18,076 nucleotides of DNA from JAKZSU01 sp047517485 (lineage in GTDB: Bacteria; Pseudomonadota; Alphaproteobacteria; UBA7887): assembly GCA_047517485.1 (NCBI GenBank), contig JAKZSU010000196.1, positions 1-18,076 of the forward strand, read 5' to 3'. Made by a program: the position numbers and the translations under genes. The notes beneath the pieces were generated by a model. It had not been told where the DNA came from. It saw only the letters and a list, made by a program, of their open reading frames with translations, and did no database searches. Below, one piece after another: positions 7,258 to 14,760 of this stretch; position 1 is the first letter of the stretch, and the number at the start of each line of letters is the position of its first letter.

Positions 7258-9405
7258 TCAGCCGCCGGAACTGACCTCGAGATGGGCCGGGCCGCCAATC
7301 TTCTTGAGCGCTCTGCCGCGCCCTGAAAGGCTCGGATTGGTCATGAAATACGTCAACGCACTGAACGCATCGTCATCCCGCATTGGCCGCTGATATCGCC
7401 CGTCCGGCATCATATGCCAACTCTGCGCCTCGTCCTTGAGGTTGGCGACCATGATTTGGTCGAGCAGTTGGGCGTGCACGGTCGGATTTTCGATCGGCAC
7501 CAGAACCTCGCAACGGCGATCGAAATTGCGCGGCATCCAGTCGGCGGAGGAGAGGAACACCTTCGCTTTGGGTGACGGAAGATGCTCGCCATTGCCGAAG
7601 CAGGAAATCCGCGAATGCTCGAGAAAGCGGCCGATGATGCTTTTGACGCGGATGTTTTCCGACATCCCCGCGATCCCGGGACGCAGACAACACACGCCGC
7701 GAACCACGAGATCGATCTGCACGCCGGCGGCGCTCGCTTCATAAAGCTTGTCGATCGTCGTGCCGTCGACCAGCGCGTTCATCTTCGCCCAAATCGTTGC
7801 CGGTCGGCCGGCTCGGGCATGGGCGATCTCGTCGTCGATCAGCTCCATCAGCCGATTGCGCAAGCTGAATGGCGCGATCACGATCCGCTCGAAGGAATCC
7901 GGCACCGCATAGCCGGTGGTGAAATTGAACAGGCGCGTGGCGTCGCGGGCCATCGCCTCGTCGCAGGTGAAGAACGACAGATCGGTGTAGACCCGCGCGG
8001 TTAACGGATGATAATTGCCAGTGCCGAAATGCACATACGAGCGCAGCGCGCCGCCTTCGCGCCGCACCACGCAGGTGACCTTGGCGTGGGTCTTGAGTTT
8101 CATGAATCCATAAACGACATGGACCCCGGCGCGCTCCAGATTGCGGGATAATTTAAGATTCGCTTCCTCGTCGAAACGCGCCTTCAGCTCGACCAAGGCG
8201 GTCGCCGACTTGCCCGACTCGGCGGCGGCGATCAGCGCCTTGACGATCGGCGACTCGGCGGTCGTTCGATACAGCGTCTGCTTGATCGCCAACACGTCCG
8301 GATCGTTCGCGGCCTGCTGCAGGAACAGCACCACCGCGTCGAAACTCTCGTAGGGGTGATGGGTGACGAAGTCTTTTTCCTGAATCGCCGCGAAACAATC
8401 ATTGTCGTGTTCGCGGATACGCTCGGGAAAACGCGCCACATACGGCTCGAAAACCAGGTCCGGCCGATCGCAGTCGATTAGTTCGTTGACCCGCGCGATG
8501 CCCAGCCTGCCGTCCTCGACGACAATGTCCTGCTCCTTGGCCTGAAGTTCCTCGACCACCATGTCGCGCAAATTCGCCGGCATGTCGGAACTGAGCTTGA
8601 GAAGCACGATGGTGCCCCGGCGGCGCTGCCGCAGCACGGTCTCGAACAGCAGCACCAGGTCTTCCGCCTCCTCCTCATATTCGATGTCGCTATCGCGAAT
8701 CAGCCGAAACGTTCCGCGGCCGGTTATCTCATATCCGGGGAATAATTCGTCAACGAACAATTCGACGACATTCTCGATGGTGATAAAGCGGACCTCGGGG
8801 CCGGGCAGCCTGACGAATCGACCGACTTGATCGGGCAGCGGGACCATCGCCCGCAAGCCTCGGCTTCCGTCCTTGCGGACAAGTTGCAACACCAGGGCGA
8901 AACCCCGGTTGGCGATGAACGGAAACGGATGCACCGGATCGATCGCCAACGGAGTCAAAATCGGGAACACCTGTTGCACGAAGAAGCGCCGCAGCCAGTC
9001 GAGTTCCTCGGCGCTGAGCGCCTCGCCATGCACCAGGTTGATTTTGGCTTTCTTGAGCTCGCCTTGTAGATCGCGCCAGACCTTCTGCTGCTCGTCCATC
9101 AGACGGGTCGATTCCTCGGTGACATCGGCCAGTTGCTCCGCTGGGGTCCGTCCGTCGAGGCTCGTCTGGGTGATCCCGTTGCTCACCTGGCCTTTGATGC
9201 CGGCGACCCGAACCATGAAGAACTCGTCGAGGTTACTCGCCGAAATCGACAGGAACCGCAGCCGCTCGAGCAGGGGCTGGCGGTCGTCGCGCGCCTCGGC
9301 CAGGACCCGCCAATTGAATTCGAGCCAGCCCAGCTCGCGGTTGATATAGCGCGCGCTGGGTTCGTCGAGCGAGGTAACGCCTAGGTTTTCCGCCAGTTCT
9401 GCCAT
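7258..9405 (-). CDS. ppk: Polyphosphate kinase 1
   Basis: The product is 715 residues, normal for PPK1, which polymerises the ATP gamma-phosphate into polyphosphate through a phosphohistidine. N-terminal domain: RYINRELGWLEFNWRVL, then SNLDEFFMVRVAG (58-70). Head domain: FPILTPLAIDPVHPFPF (147-163). The C1/C2 phospholipase-D-like domains hold the autophosphorylated His440 in MKLKTHAKV and a second conserved His597 in FLEHSRISCFG. I chose the ATG at 9405, with GAGAGG just before it. The same frame is open to 9672 (89 more codons), but that extension is translated palindromic repeat, not PPK sequence. The repeat ends 29 bp upstream of this ATG, so ppk is expressed either by read-through from the SDR side or from a promoter in or near the element. 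Confidence 0.96.
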   Translation of the reverse strand: MAELAENLGVTSLDEPSARYINRELGWLEFNWRVLAEARDDRQPLLERLRFLSISASNLDEFFMVRVAGIKGQVSNGITQTSLDGRTPAEQLADVTEESTRLMDEQQKVWRDLQGELKKAKINLVHGEALSAEELDWLRRFFVQQVFPILTPLAIDPVHPFPFIANRGFALVLQLVRKDGSRGLRAMVPLPDQVGRFVRLPGPEVRFITIENVVELFVDELFPGYEITGRGTFRLIRDSDIEYEEEAEDLVLLFETVLRQRRRGTIVLLKLSSDMPANLRDMVVEELQAKEQDIVVEDGRLGIARVNELIDCDRPDLVFEPYVARFPERIREHDNDCFAAIQEKDFVTHHPYESFDAVVLFLQQAANDPDVLAIKQTLYRTTAESPIVKALIAAAESGKSATALVELKARFDEEANLKLSRNLERAGVHVVYGFMKLKTHAKVTCVVRREGGALRSYVHFGTGNYHPLTARVYTDLSFFTCDEAMARDATRLFNFTTGYAVPDSFERIVIAPFSLRNRLMELIDDEIAHARAGRPATIWAKMNALVDGTTIDKLYEASAAGVQIDLVVRGVCCLRPGIAGMSENIRVKSIIGRFLEHSRISCFGNGEHLPSPKAKVFLSSADWMPRNFDRRCEVLVPIENPTVHAQLLDQIMVANLKDEAQSWHMMPDGRYQRPMRDDDAFSALTYFMTNPSLSGRGRALKKIGGPAHLEVSSGG

Positions 9406-9434
9406 GAGCCTCTCAGAATATACTTCACCGCGAC

Positions 9435-9469
9435 CTAGAGCACGTCCTTTCCTGATGGAACCGGTTTGA
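9435..9469 (+). repeat. Left terminal inverted repeat of the palindromic element
   Basis: Thirty-five bases beginning CTAGAGCACG and ending CGGTTTGA. They equal the reverse complement of 9669-9703 except at one base (C here, T in the partner arm). Such close identity points to a recent or functionally maintained palindrome. Confidence 0.9.
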
Positions 9470-9572
9470 TGGGGCAGATTGGCTTTTCGGGGTGGCGCGG
9501 CGCGACGGGTGATGTGTGTGCATCGGCGGAGCGTCGCAACGCATCCGAAAGGCCAAGTTGCCGCACCAGAGG

Positions 9573-9593
9573 CCGCACGCCTGTGCGCCGTGG
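9573..9593 (+). repeat. Internal 21-bp perfect inverted repeat, first copy
   Basis: This segment begins CCGCACGCCTGTG and is perfectly complementary to 9648-9668, which directly abuts the right terminal repeat. The pairing encloses a 54-nt loop and gives the element a second strong hairpin that is distinct from the terminal stem. Confidence 0.88.
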
Positions 9594-9647
9594 CTTTGTT
9601 GCGCGCCTTGCCCGATGCCCCCACATCACGCGGCGGCGCGCGCCTAA

Positions 9648-9668
9648 CCACGGCGCACAGGCGTGCGG
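9648..9668 (-). repeat. Internal 21-bp perfect inverted repeat, second copy
   Basis: Partner of 9573-9593, starting CCACGGCGCACAG. It adjoins the right terminal repeat, whereas its partner lies in the centre of the element rather than beside the left terminal repeat; this asymmetry is what allows two alternative folds. Confidence 0.88.
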
Positions 9669-9703
9669 TCAAACCGATTCCATCAGGAAAGGACGTGCTC
9701 TAG
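9669..9703 (-). repeat. Right terminal inverted repeat of the palindromic element
   Basis: Complement of 9435-9469 with a single difference, ending GTGCTCTAG. Only 12 bp separate it from the SDR stop codon at 9716-9718, so a leftward transcript would meet this stem directly after the SDR gene. Confidence 0.9.
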
Positions 9704-9715
9704 CGCCCAACCGGT

Positions 9716-10495
9716 CTAGAACGTCGCCTTGGACGCACCGCCATCCATCAAAAAGTGCTGCCCGGTCACAAACCCCATTTGCGCGCCGCACAAAAACGCG
9801 CAGGCATCGCCGAACTCCTCGGGCTGGCCGAACCGGCCCGCCGGATTGAGCTTCGCCACCGATGCCGCGAAGGTATCATAATCCTGTCCCGCTTTCTCGG
9901 CGCGGAACGCCACATTCGAACGCAACCGGTCGGTGTCGAACGGACCCGGTAACAGGCAATTGATGGTGACGTTATGGACCACGGTCTGGCGCGATAGGCC
10001 AGCGACGAATCCGGCAAGACCGGTCCGCGCGCCGTTGGAAATGCCGAGTTCGGGAATCGGCGCCTTGGTCGATCCCGACGTGATATTAACGATGCGGCCG
10101 AATTTACGTTCGATCATCCGATCCACCGTCGCCTTGATCAGTTCGATCGGCGTCAGCATGTTGGCGGTGATGCCCTTCATCCAATCGTCGCGCGACCAGT
10201 CGCGAAAATCGCCCGGCGGCGGCCCACCGGCATTGTTGACCAGAATGTCGGGGTCGGGGCACGCCGCGAGCAGCTTCGCCTGTCCCTCCGGTGTCGTCAC
10301 GTCACACGCGACGGCGGTGACTTCGGCGCCGGTCTCGGCACGAATATCGGCGGCGGTCGCTTCCAATACGTCGGCGGTACGCGCATTGATCGTCACCGCC
10401 ACGCCCTCGCGCGCAAGCGATGTCGCGCAGGCCCGCCCGAGCCCCTTGCTCGAGGCACAGACAATGGCCTTGCGGCCGGAAATTCCCAAATCCAT
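9716..10495 (-). CDS. Short-chain dehydrogenase/reductase with altered catalytic motif
   Basis: The product is 259 residues, a classical-length SDR. The N-terminal Rossmann motif reads CASSKGLGRA (13-22), in place of TGxxxGxG. CDV at 64-66 and NNAGG at 87-91 are normal SDR features. The catalytic Ser would be S140 in NITSGSTK, but the residues at the expected YxxxK position (153-157) are SNGAR, so both Tyr and Lys are replaced. This pattern occurs in a subset of SDRs annotated as 3-oxoacyl-ACP reductase-like, whose reaction I do not know. The C-terminus FVTGQHFLMDGGASKATF is typical. The ATG at 10495 has GGGAGA at a good distance and lies 14 bp after the hda stop, so co-transcription is likely. 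Substrate unknown. Confidence 0.88.
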   Translation of the reverse strand: MDLGISGRKAIVCASSKGLGRACATSLAREGVAVTINARTADVLEATAADIRAETGAEVTAVACDVTTPEGQAKLLAACPDPDILVNNAGGPPPGDFRDWSRDDWMKGITANMLTPIELIKATVDRMIERKFGRIVNITSGSTKAPIPELGISNGARTGLAGFVAGLSRQTVVHNVTINCLLPGPFDTDRLRSNVAFRAEKAGQDYDTFAASVAKLNPAGRFGQPEEFGDACAFLCGAQMGFVTGQHFLMDGGASKATF

Positions 10496-10509
10496 TACAT
10501 TCTCCCAGC

Positions 10510-11181
10510 TTAGAGCGACAGTATTTCGCGCGCCAAAGGTACGGTGATCGCCCGTCCGAGTTCGAGTGCGCGTTCGTCAAGTCTGGCAACCGTACGACGC
10601 GCGGCATCGAAAGACCGTTCGATGCGGACCACCAGATAATCGATGACTTCGCCAGCGACGTCCAATTGCCGATCGGCGAACAGCTTGACCATGACCGCGG
10701 CGAGCAGCGCATCGTCGGGCTCGGTCACCGCGACCGCCGGCAGCGCCGCGAGCCGCGAGCGAAGATCGGCGAGCTCGAACCCGAGATCGGCCGGCGGCCG
10801 CTCGCCCGCCATAAGCAAAGACCCTTCGCGCTCGGCGATCATATTATAGAGGTGAAACAGCACCGTCTCATCGCCGCCGCGGCCGACATCGTCGATCGCC
10901 AGCGTGCACGCCGTGCCGAGAACATCGTGCGGATCGACACCGGCGAGGCTTTGCGCGGTCACCGAACGCGCGCCACTGCGCGCCCGCCATACCTCGACCA
11001 AATGACTTTTCCCGCACCCCGCCGGGCCATGAATGAACAGACCCTGGGTCTGCCAATCGGGCCAGCGGTCGAGCCACCCAACAGCGTCCCTATTGCTCGA
11101 CGCGACCAGGAAATCGCCGGCGCCGAGCGCGGTCCGGTGGCGCAGATCGAGGGCCAGCTGAGTTGGCGCGCCACCGCTCAA
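10510..11181 (-). CDS. hdaA: Hda-like DnaA-family regulatory AAA+ protein (HdaA)
   Basis: The product is 223 residues, matching Hda, which lacks the DNA-binding domain IV of DnaA. With the sliding clamp, Hda stimulates hydrolysis of DnaA-bound ATP and prevents re-initiation of replication. QLALDL at residues 8-13 fits the clamp-binding motif of Hda proteins. Walker A is GPAGCGKS (52-59), Walker B LAIDD (94-98), and DLRSRL (139-144) is the expected arginine-finger region. The start is a TTG at 11181 overlapping the permease stop as TTGA, with a strong GGAGGGG 10 nt upstream. No other start retains the clamp motif. The overlap suggests coupled translation with the permease. The symbol follows alphaproteobacterial usage. 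Confidence 0.87.
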   Translation of the reverse strand: MSGGAPTQLALDLRHRTALGAGDFLVASSNRDAVGWLDRWPDWQTQGLFIHGPAGCGKSHLVEVWRARSGARSVTAQSLAGVDPHDVLGTACTLAIDDVGRGGDETVLFHLYNMIAEREGSLLMAGERPPADLGFELADLRSRLAALPAVAVTEPDDALLAAVMVKLFADRQLDVAGEVIDYLVVRIERSFDAARRTVARLDERALELGRAITVPLAREILSL

Positions 11182-12254
11182 GATTGCGCATCCCCTCCGT
11201 CTTGGCCGCTATACAGCGAACTCGCGAGATAGCGCTCCAAGCCGAAGCGGACCAGCACGCCGATTACCGCGGCGACCGGGACCGCGAGCAACATGCCGAC
11301 AAAGCCGAACAACGAGCCGCCGGCGAGCAACGCGAACAGAACCCACACCGCGTGCACCCCGACCCGCTCGCCGACCAGTTTGGGGGTCAGGAAATTTCCC
11401 TCGACCAACTGTCCGGCAATGAATATCGCGGCGACGATCATCAGCTCGATGGAAAATCCGAACTGGAAATATCCCAGGCCGAGGCTGAGTACCAAGCCGA
11501 CCAGGGAGCCGACATAGGGAATGAACGAGATCAGGCCGGCGATCAATCCGACCAGTAGACCGTACTTCAATCCGGCCAGTTGCAAGGCCACCGCGTAGCC
11601 GCCGCCGAGGATCAGGCAGACCATCGCCTGGCCGCGCACGAAGCCGGCGAGGGTTTCGTCGATGCGGCGGATCTGGCCGCGGATCACCTCGGCCTGATCG
11701 CGCGGCAGCCAGCTGTCGATCTGCGCCACCATGCGGTCCCAGTCACGCAGCAGGTACCAGGCGACCACCGGCGTAATGATCAACAGGCCAAACAAATTGA
11801 GCAGCGCGACGCCGGACCGCCAGAGGCCGCGAATCGCGCCCATCGCCCAACCGAGCGCCTCTTTTTGCAGATCGGCGAAGGCCGCGTTCGCCTCATCGAC
11901 CCGCGCCGGGTCGAGTTTCTCGGTAACCAATTCGACCAATGCGGTCGCCCACTTGCCGATCGCCCGAAACACCTCCGGCAATTGGCCCGCCAGACCAGCC
12001 AATTGGTCCTGCAGCAGCGGCAGCAAAAACACCAGTAGCGCCACGAAGGCGACGAAAAACGACAACACCACGGCCCAGGTCGCTGCGGTCCGCGACAGCC
12101 CCCTCGCCTCGATCCGATCGGCGATCGGGTCGAGGAAATACGCCAGCGCCATGCCGGCGACGAACGGCAACAAGATATCGCGCAGCAGAATTAGCAACCC
12201 GACTAGCACCGCCAACGCGAGCAGCCAAAACAACGTGCGCCGAGCCGGACTCAT
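11178..12254 (-). CDS. AI-2E/PerM-family inner-membrane permease
   Basis: The product is 358 residues, a normal length. Hydrophobic segments lie at about 7-27, 28-41, 57-80, 146-168, 209-229, 231-262 (two spans), 269-288 and 300-336, with a soluble loop around 82-145. The segment AGLISFIPYVGSLVGLVLSL and the later EGNFLTPKLVGERVGVHAVWV are hallmarks of the AI-2E transporter family (PF01594). Members have been linked to autoinducer-2 export or to sodium/proton antiport, but most are uncharacterised, and I see nothing here to choose between these. The ATG at 12254 has only a weak upstream GAGA. The gene is 33 bp downstream of the DUF2066 gene and overlaps hdaA. Confidence 0.87.
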   Translation of the reverse strand: MSPARRTLFWLLALAVLVGLLILLRDILLPFVAGMALAYFLDPIADRIEARGLSRTAATWAVVLSFFVAFVALLVFLLPLLQDQLAGLAGQLPEVFRAIGKWATALVELVTEKLDPARVDEANAAFADLQKEALGWAMGAIRGLWRSGVALLNLFGLLIITPVVAWYLLRDWDRMVAQIDSWLPRDQAEVIRGQIRRIDETLAGFVRGQAMVCLILGGGYAVALQLAGLKYGLLVGLIAGLISFIPYVGSLVGLVLSLGLGYFQFGFSIELMIVAAIFIAGQLVEGNFLTPKLVGERVGVHAVWVLFALLAGGSLFGFVGMLLAVPVAAVIGVLVRFGLERYLASSLYSGQDGGDAQS

Positions 12255-12287
12255 TCTCGATCGTCCGTATTCTCGAACGTCACCCGC

Positions 12288-13598
12288 TCACTCCACCAGC
12301 AAATCGTCGATCAGCGGCAGGTCCGGTTCGGTCCCGGGGATGTCGGCATCGGGCATTGCCAATTGGTCGTCGATCGGCACCAGGGGATCGCTCGTTCCGG
12401 CGGCGGTTTGATCGAGCAATTGTTCCATCAACGGGTCGATCGGCGCACCCGCCATGTCCTCGACAGTGCGCCCGCCCTCGCCATTCTCGACCAGCGCCAA
12501 TTTCCGCGCCCGCAAGGCGGTCACCAACCGCTCCTCGCTGCCGAGATAGTGCAGCGTCAGATCGGCGACCACCGGGCTCAGCGAATTGATCTCGATACGC
12601 TCGATCTGCGACAAGGCTTCGAGGCGGGCGCGAACGTCGAGCCACTGCCCCAACCCGCTCAGCGGCACCGCCACCGCCACGCCGGTAACCGTCCCGAAGT
12701 CGAGCAAGTTGGCGGCGATCCAGTCTTGTTCGAGAACCGCGACGATCTCGGCGATCACCGTGCCATAGGCGGCGCGGCGGGTTGCCGCCAAATCATCGGT
12801 CACCACGTCGCCCGGCGCCGTCGGATCGTTCTCTTCCACCACCGGCGCGGCAAGCGCCAGATCCCGCGTCCCACGCAGTAGGAGGGTGGTGGTCTCGCCA
12901 TGGCGGCGCAGCTCCACCATCAGCTGATTGGGACTTTGCGGCTGGGCAATCGCCACCACTACATCGTTGGCGCCGTAGCGTGCCGCGATGGTCGCCAGCG
13001 CCACCTGATCGCCGGCCAGCGCCTGACCAGCGGAAACAGCGGAAATATCGGCGAGTTCGCCGTATGGCATCGCCAAATCGACCAGCCGGCCACGGCGGTC
13101 GAAATTCTCCCATGCCAACCGCCAGTCGTTGGGAAACGCCCACAGCCGGGCTCCGGCCGCGTCCACCAGCACCGGCAGGACCAGCGATGTCGGGCTCACG
13201 GCTTCCGCATAGGGTATGTCGGCCAGGCGCAACGTCTCGCGCACGCCATGGGGATCGAAATAAACCGTTATCTCGGCGACATAACGCTCCGCCGATCGCC
13301 GCTCGCTGGTCACTTGATAGCTCCGCATCAAGCGGTCGATCATCGCTCGGTCGATGTTCGGCAAGCGCGGATGATCGGCAACCAGGGTCAATTTTTCGAA
13401 CATGTCGCGGAGCGCTGTCGATTGCCCGCGACGCAGTGCCGCCTGTTGCGCCGTCTGCGCGCTTTCCGCGGTGGCATCGACGCGAACGCCGGTGATCGAA
13501 AACAGGTCGCCCGCCTGGGCGACGCTGTGGGCGACCGCGACTGCGATGATCAGGGCGCCCATGCGCCGCACCAAGGTCGGCCGTAGCCAGGCACCCAT
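12288..13598 (-). CDS. Secreted DUF2066-domain protein
   Basis: The product is 436 residues from the ATG at 13598, which has GAGGG 9 nt upstream; a GTG at 13655 would add 19 residues and an ATG at 13562 would remove 12. The N-terminus has basic residues, a hydrophobic core and AHSVAQA, consistent with Sec export and cleavage near residue 29. The following region, from GDLFSITGVRVDATAESAQ to a YVAEITVYFDPHGVRETL segment, matches what I recall of DUF2066 (PF09839). The C-terminus is acidic with several LPLIDD-like stretches. Function unknown. Genes of this family often sit beside purM and the permease/hda pair in Rhodospirillales, as here. It is divergent from purM. Confidence 0.8.
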   Translation of the reverse strand: MGAWLRPTLVRRMGALIIAVAVAHSVAQAGDLFSITGVRVDATAESAQTAQQAALRRGQSTALRDMFEKLTLVADHPRLPNIDRAMIDRLMRSYQVTSERRSAERYVAEITVYFDPHGVRETLRLADIPYAEAVSPTSLVLPVLVDAAGARLWAFPNDWRLAWENFDRRGRLVDLAMPYGELADISAVSAGQALAGDQVALATIAARYGANDVVVAIAQPQSPNQLMVELRRHGETTTLLLRGTRDLALAAPVVEENDPTAPGDVVTDDLAATRRAAYGTVIAEIVAVLEQDWIAANLLDFGTVTGVAVAVPLSGLGQWLDVRARLEALSQIERIEINSLSPVVADLTLHYLGSEERLVTALRARKLALVENGEGGRTVEDMAGAPIDPLMEQLLDQTAAGTSDPLVPIDDQLAMPDADIPGTEPDLPLIDDLLVE

Positions 13599-13683
13599 TG
13601 CAAACCGCCCTCTATCCAGTATGGTCAGCAACCCGGCGGCCGCCCGTGCGCGCACCCCCGGCTTTCTTCGGTATTATCATAGC

Positions 13684-14760
13684 ATGAGCGATCATCCCAG
13701 CCACCCCTATAGCTATCGTGGCGCCGGAGTCGATATCGATGCCGGCAACGCGCTCGTCGAGCGCATCAAACCGCTCGCGGCGGCGACGGCGCGGGCCGGT
13801 TGCGACGCGTCGCTGGGCGGCTTCGGCGCGATCTTCGACCTCGCCGCCGCGGGGTATCGCGACCCGCTGCTGATCGCCGCGACCGATGGCGTCGGCACCA
13901 AACTACTGCTCGCCAAGGCCGCCGACCGGTTTGATACGGTGGGCATCGACCTGGTCGCCATGTGCGTCAACGATCTCATCGTCCAAGGCGCCGAGCCACT
14001 ATTCTTCCTCGATTATTTCGCCACCGCCGCGCTCGACGTTGATGCCGCCGCCGCGGTGTTGCAAGGGATCGCCGACGGCTGCCGCGACGCGGGCTGTGCC
14101 CTGATCGGCGGCGAGACCGCGGAACTGCCCGGCCTCTACGCGCCCGGCGACTTCGATCTCGCCGGTTTCGCCGTCGGCGCGGTCGAACGCGACGCGCTTC
14201 TGACCGGCTCCTCGGTCGCCGAAGGCGACGTCATCCTCGGCCTCGCCTCGGCCGGTCTTCATTCGAACGGCTTCTCGCTGGTGCGCACGGTGATCAACGG
14301 CACCGGCCACGATCTCGCGGCGCCGGCGCCCTTCGCCGCCCAGACATCGCTCGGCGAGGCCCTGCTGGCGCCGACGCGAATTTACGTGCAAAGCCTGCTC
14401 GCGGCCATACCCGCCGGCATTAACGCCTTGGCGCACATCACCGGCGGCGGCCTGGTCGAGAATATTCCGCGCGTCCTGCCCGACGGCCTGGCGGCGGATA
14501 TCGACGCTTCGTCTTGGCGCCCCGGCGCGGTTTTCGAATGGCTTCGCGAGGGCGGCCGCATCGCGGCCGACGAAATGCTCCGGACCTTCAATTGCGGAAT
14601 CGGCATGGCGGTGGTCGTCGCGCTTGAAAACGAAGCCACGGTGACCGAGACCTTGTCCAACGGCGGCGAATCCGTGCGCCGCATCGGCACCATCGTCGCG
14701 GCGGACGACGGGCGCGAAAGGGTCCGCGTGTCCGACACGGAGTCGGCGTGGGGATGGTAG
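13684..14760 (+). CDS. purM: Phosphoribosylformylglycinamidine cyclo-ligase (AIR synthetase)
   Basis: The product is 358 residues, as expected. It closes the imidazole ring, converting FGAM and ATP to AIR in purine synthesis. The family segments are present in order: GGFGAIFDL (45-53), ATDGVGTKLLLA (66-77), VNDLIVQGAEPLFFLDYFA (95-113), IGGETAELPG (141-150), SAGLHSNGFSLVR, HITGGGLVENIPRVLP and FNCGIGMAVVV. The start is the ATG at 13684; the frame is open further upstream, but that part is antisense to DUF2066. There is no Shine-Dalgarno before this ATG, and TATTAT at 13672-13677 is placed so that transcription could begin at the ATG itself. It overlaps purN by 13 nt. Confidence 0.95.
   Translation: MSDHPSHPYSYRGAGVDIDAGNALVERIKPLAAATARAGCDASLGGFGAIFDLAAAGYRDPLLIAATDGVGTKLLLAKAADRFDTVGIDLVAMCVNDLIVQGAEPLFFLDYFATAALDVDAAAAVLQGIADGCRDAGCALIGGETAELPGLYAPGDFDLAGFAVGAVERDALLTGSSVAEGDVILGLASAGLHSNGFSLVRTVINGTGHDLAAPAPFAAQTSLGEALLAPTRIYVQSLLAAIPAGINALAHITGGGLVENIPRVLPDGLAADIDASSWRPGAVFEWLREGGRIAADEMLRTFNCGIGMAVVVALENEATVTETLSNGGESVRRIGTIVAADDGRERVRVSDTESAWGW

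Larger units (their letters stand above)
9435..9703. mobile_element. 269-bp palindromic MITE-like element inserted at CTAG
   Basis: The ends form a 35-bp inverted repeat, 9435-9469 against 9669-9703, starting CTAGAGCACGTCC and differing at one position. Beyond these ends the two arms can be aligned without gaps to 106 nt (9435-9540 and 9598-9703): a 40-nt middle segment has diverged and the last 31 nt match at 23 positions. Two further internal pairings exist (9473-9490 with 9545-9562; 9573-9593 with 9648-9668). There is no protein gene; open frames are by-products of high GC. The CTAG ends suggest a TA duplication as in IS630/Tc1-type transposition, so a non-autonomous IS630-type element is a reasonable but unproven reading. 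It fills most of the 310-bp gap between the SDR stop and the ppk start. Confidence 0.72.

Noticed and set aside
9466..9849. Open reading frames within the palindromic element
   Set aside because: They translate both arms of an inverted repeat and have no similarity to known proteins; the repeat structure explains the sequence better.
10420..11232. 270-codon frame antisense to hdaA
   Set aside because: hdaA shows Walker A, Walker B and clamp-binding motif; the antisense product is low-complexity Arg/Ala-rich.
13402..13683. Upstream 94-codon extension of purM
   Set aside because: It lies antisense to the DUF2066 coding region, and PurM proteins normally begin near the ATG at 13684.
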